Shown here: positions 5,316-5,850 of the stretch, piece by piece | How positions within the stretch are numbered: the stretch's first letter is position 1 | Layout of the letters: each line of letters begins with the position of its first letter | Origin: Oxalobacter sp. | GTDB taxonomy: Bacteria; Pseudomonadota; Gammaproteobacteria; Burkholderiales; Burkholderiaceae_D | DNA length: 5,850 nucleotides | Assembly (NCBI GenBank): GCA_012512465.1 | Contig: JAAZED010000342.1 | Location: 1-5,850 of the forward strand | Reading direction: 5' to 3' | Translations under genes and position numbers: made by a program | Notes under the pieces: generated by a model | What the model was told of the DNA's origin: nothing | The model's database searches: none | What the model saw: only the letters and a program-made list of their open reading frames with translations

Positions 5316-5850
5316 TTATTCAAGTTCCTCAAGACGGATGCGCGTTACCTTGCCCATCACCGTGCCGATTTTCTCGATTTTTCCGATGGCAGCATCGATA
5401 TTTTTCTCCTGCGTCTGGTGCGTCAGGATAATGATATCAACCAGCGTCTCCCCTTCCAGCGGCTCTTTTTGCAGGAAAGCATCAATGGAAATATTCAGGT
5501 CCGCCAGGATACGGGTAATGTCGGCAAGAACACCCGGCTGGTCCCTGACCTTCATCCGCAGGTAGTAGCTGGTGGTGACTTCAGACATGGGAAGAATCGG
5601 CGTATTGTTCATCGCATCAGGCTGGAAAGCCAGCGCAGGCACCCGGTGCTCCGGGTCAACAGCCTCGACACGGGCAATATCAACCAGATCGGCAATGACA
5701 GCCGAAGCCGTGGGTTCGGCACCGGCACCCTTGCCATAATACAGCGTTGGCCCAACAGCATCACTGTTGACCAGGCTCCCGTCTGGGCCTGCCCACTCCT
5801 CCAGGGGCATCTGGCCCTTTTCCACCAGCAGCCTCAGCTTCTCGCAGAAA
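5316..5850 (-). CDS. hom: Homoserine dehydrogenase, C-terminal part with ACT domain (partial)
   Basis: The enzyme reduces aspartate semialdehyde to homoserine with NAD(P)H, a branch-point step toward threonine, methionine and isoleucine in the cytoplasm. About 177 codons are visible; the family is usually about 430-440 residues, so the NAD-binding and most of the catalytic domain lie beyond the right edge. From about 5774 downward it matches the family: Asp-Ala-Val-Gly, then Tyr-Tyr-Gly-x-Gly-Ala-Gly with Pro-Thr-Ala-Ser-Ala-Val, then an ACT regulatory domain (about 5319-5567) with the typical Asp-x-Pro-Gly-Val-Leu-Ala-Asp turn. The ending Ile-Arg-Leu-Glu-Glu-Leu-Glu is like betaproteobacterial enzymes. 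Upstream of 5775 the frame stays open, but the residues do not look like this family; the usual Met-Asn-Ala-Val stretch is missing. That may be a local rearrangement, indel or chimeric join. The threonine synthase gene often found next to hom in Burkholderiales is not downstream here. Confidence 0.9.
   Translation of the reverse strand, partial: FCEKLRLLVEKGQMPLEEWAGPDGSLVNSDAVGPTLYYGKGAGAEPTASAVIADLVDIARVEAVDPEHRVPALAFQPDAMNNTPILPMSEVTTSYYLRMKVRDQPGVLADITRILADLNISIDAFLQKEPLEGETLVDIIILTHQTQEKNIDAAIGKIEKIGTVMGKVTRIRLEELE

Overview
The window looks like a bacterial chromosome segment of roughly balanced GC, probably from a betaproteobacterium. The partial gene at the right edge reads as a Burkholderiales-type homoserine dehydrogenase, for example Oxalobacteraceae. 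That placement rests on remembered family sequence, not on a search. Every gene I can support lies on the minus strand, so transcription runs from high to low coordinates.

Right end (about 4649-5850): the C-terminal part of homoserine dehydrogenase (hom), with its ACT domain and stop codon, is followed after 139 bases by a complete universal stress protein with an intact ATP-binding signature. A hairpin and T-tract terminator closes the stress gene. The hom coding sequence stops resembling its family at about 5775, close to the window edge, which may mark a rearrangement or a chimeric join.

Centre (408-4463): five consecutive genes encode exported Sel1-like repeat (SLR) proteins. In transcription order they have 205, 230, 192, 290 and 350 residues and about 3, 4, 3, 6 and 5 repeats. 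Each has an N-terminal signal peptide. The gaps are 50-77 bases and contain no terminator that I can see, so the genes probably form one transcription unit, bounded by the stress-gene terminator upstream and a strong terminator at 327-351 downstream. SLR proteins are alpha/alpha solenoid scaffolds that bind other proteins. No enzyme, secretion gene or regulator lies among them, so the shared role of the family is open. An array of periplasmic SLR paralogs could be immunity or adaptor proteins, and that is inference.

Left end (1-407): two tandem hairpins end the cluster. They are followed by AT-rich DNA with no supportable gene, a short perfect inverted repeat and two copies of an 8-base palindrome.

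Working together: hom (threonine, methionine and isoleucine precursor synthesis) and the stress protein are ordinary cytoplasmic genes. The SLR cluster is a separate module for the cell envelope and is the most interesting part of the window.
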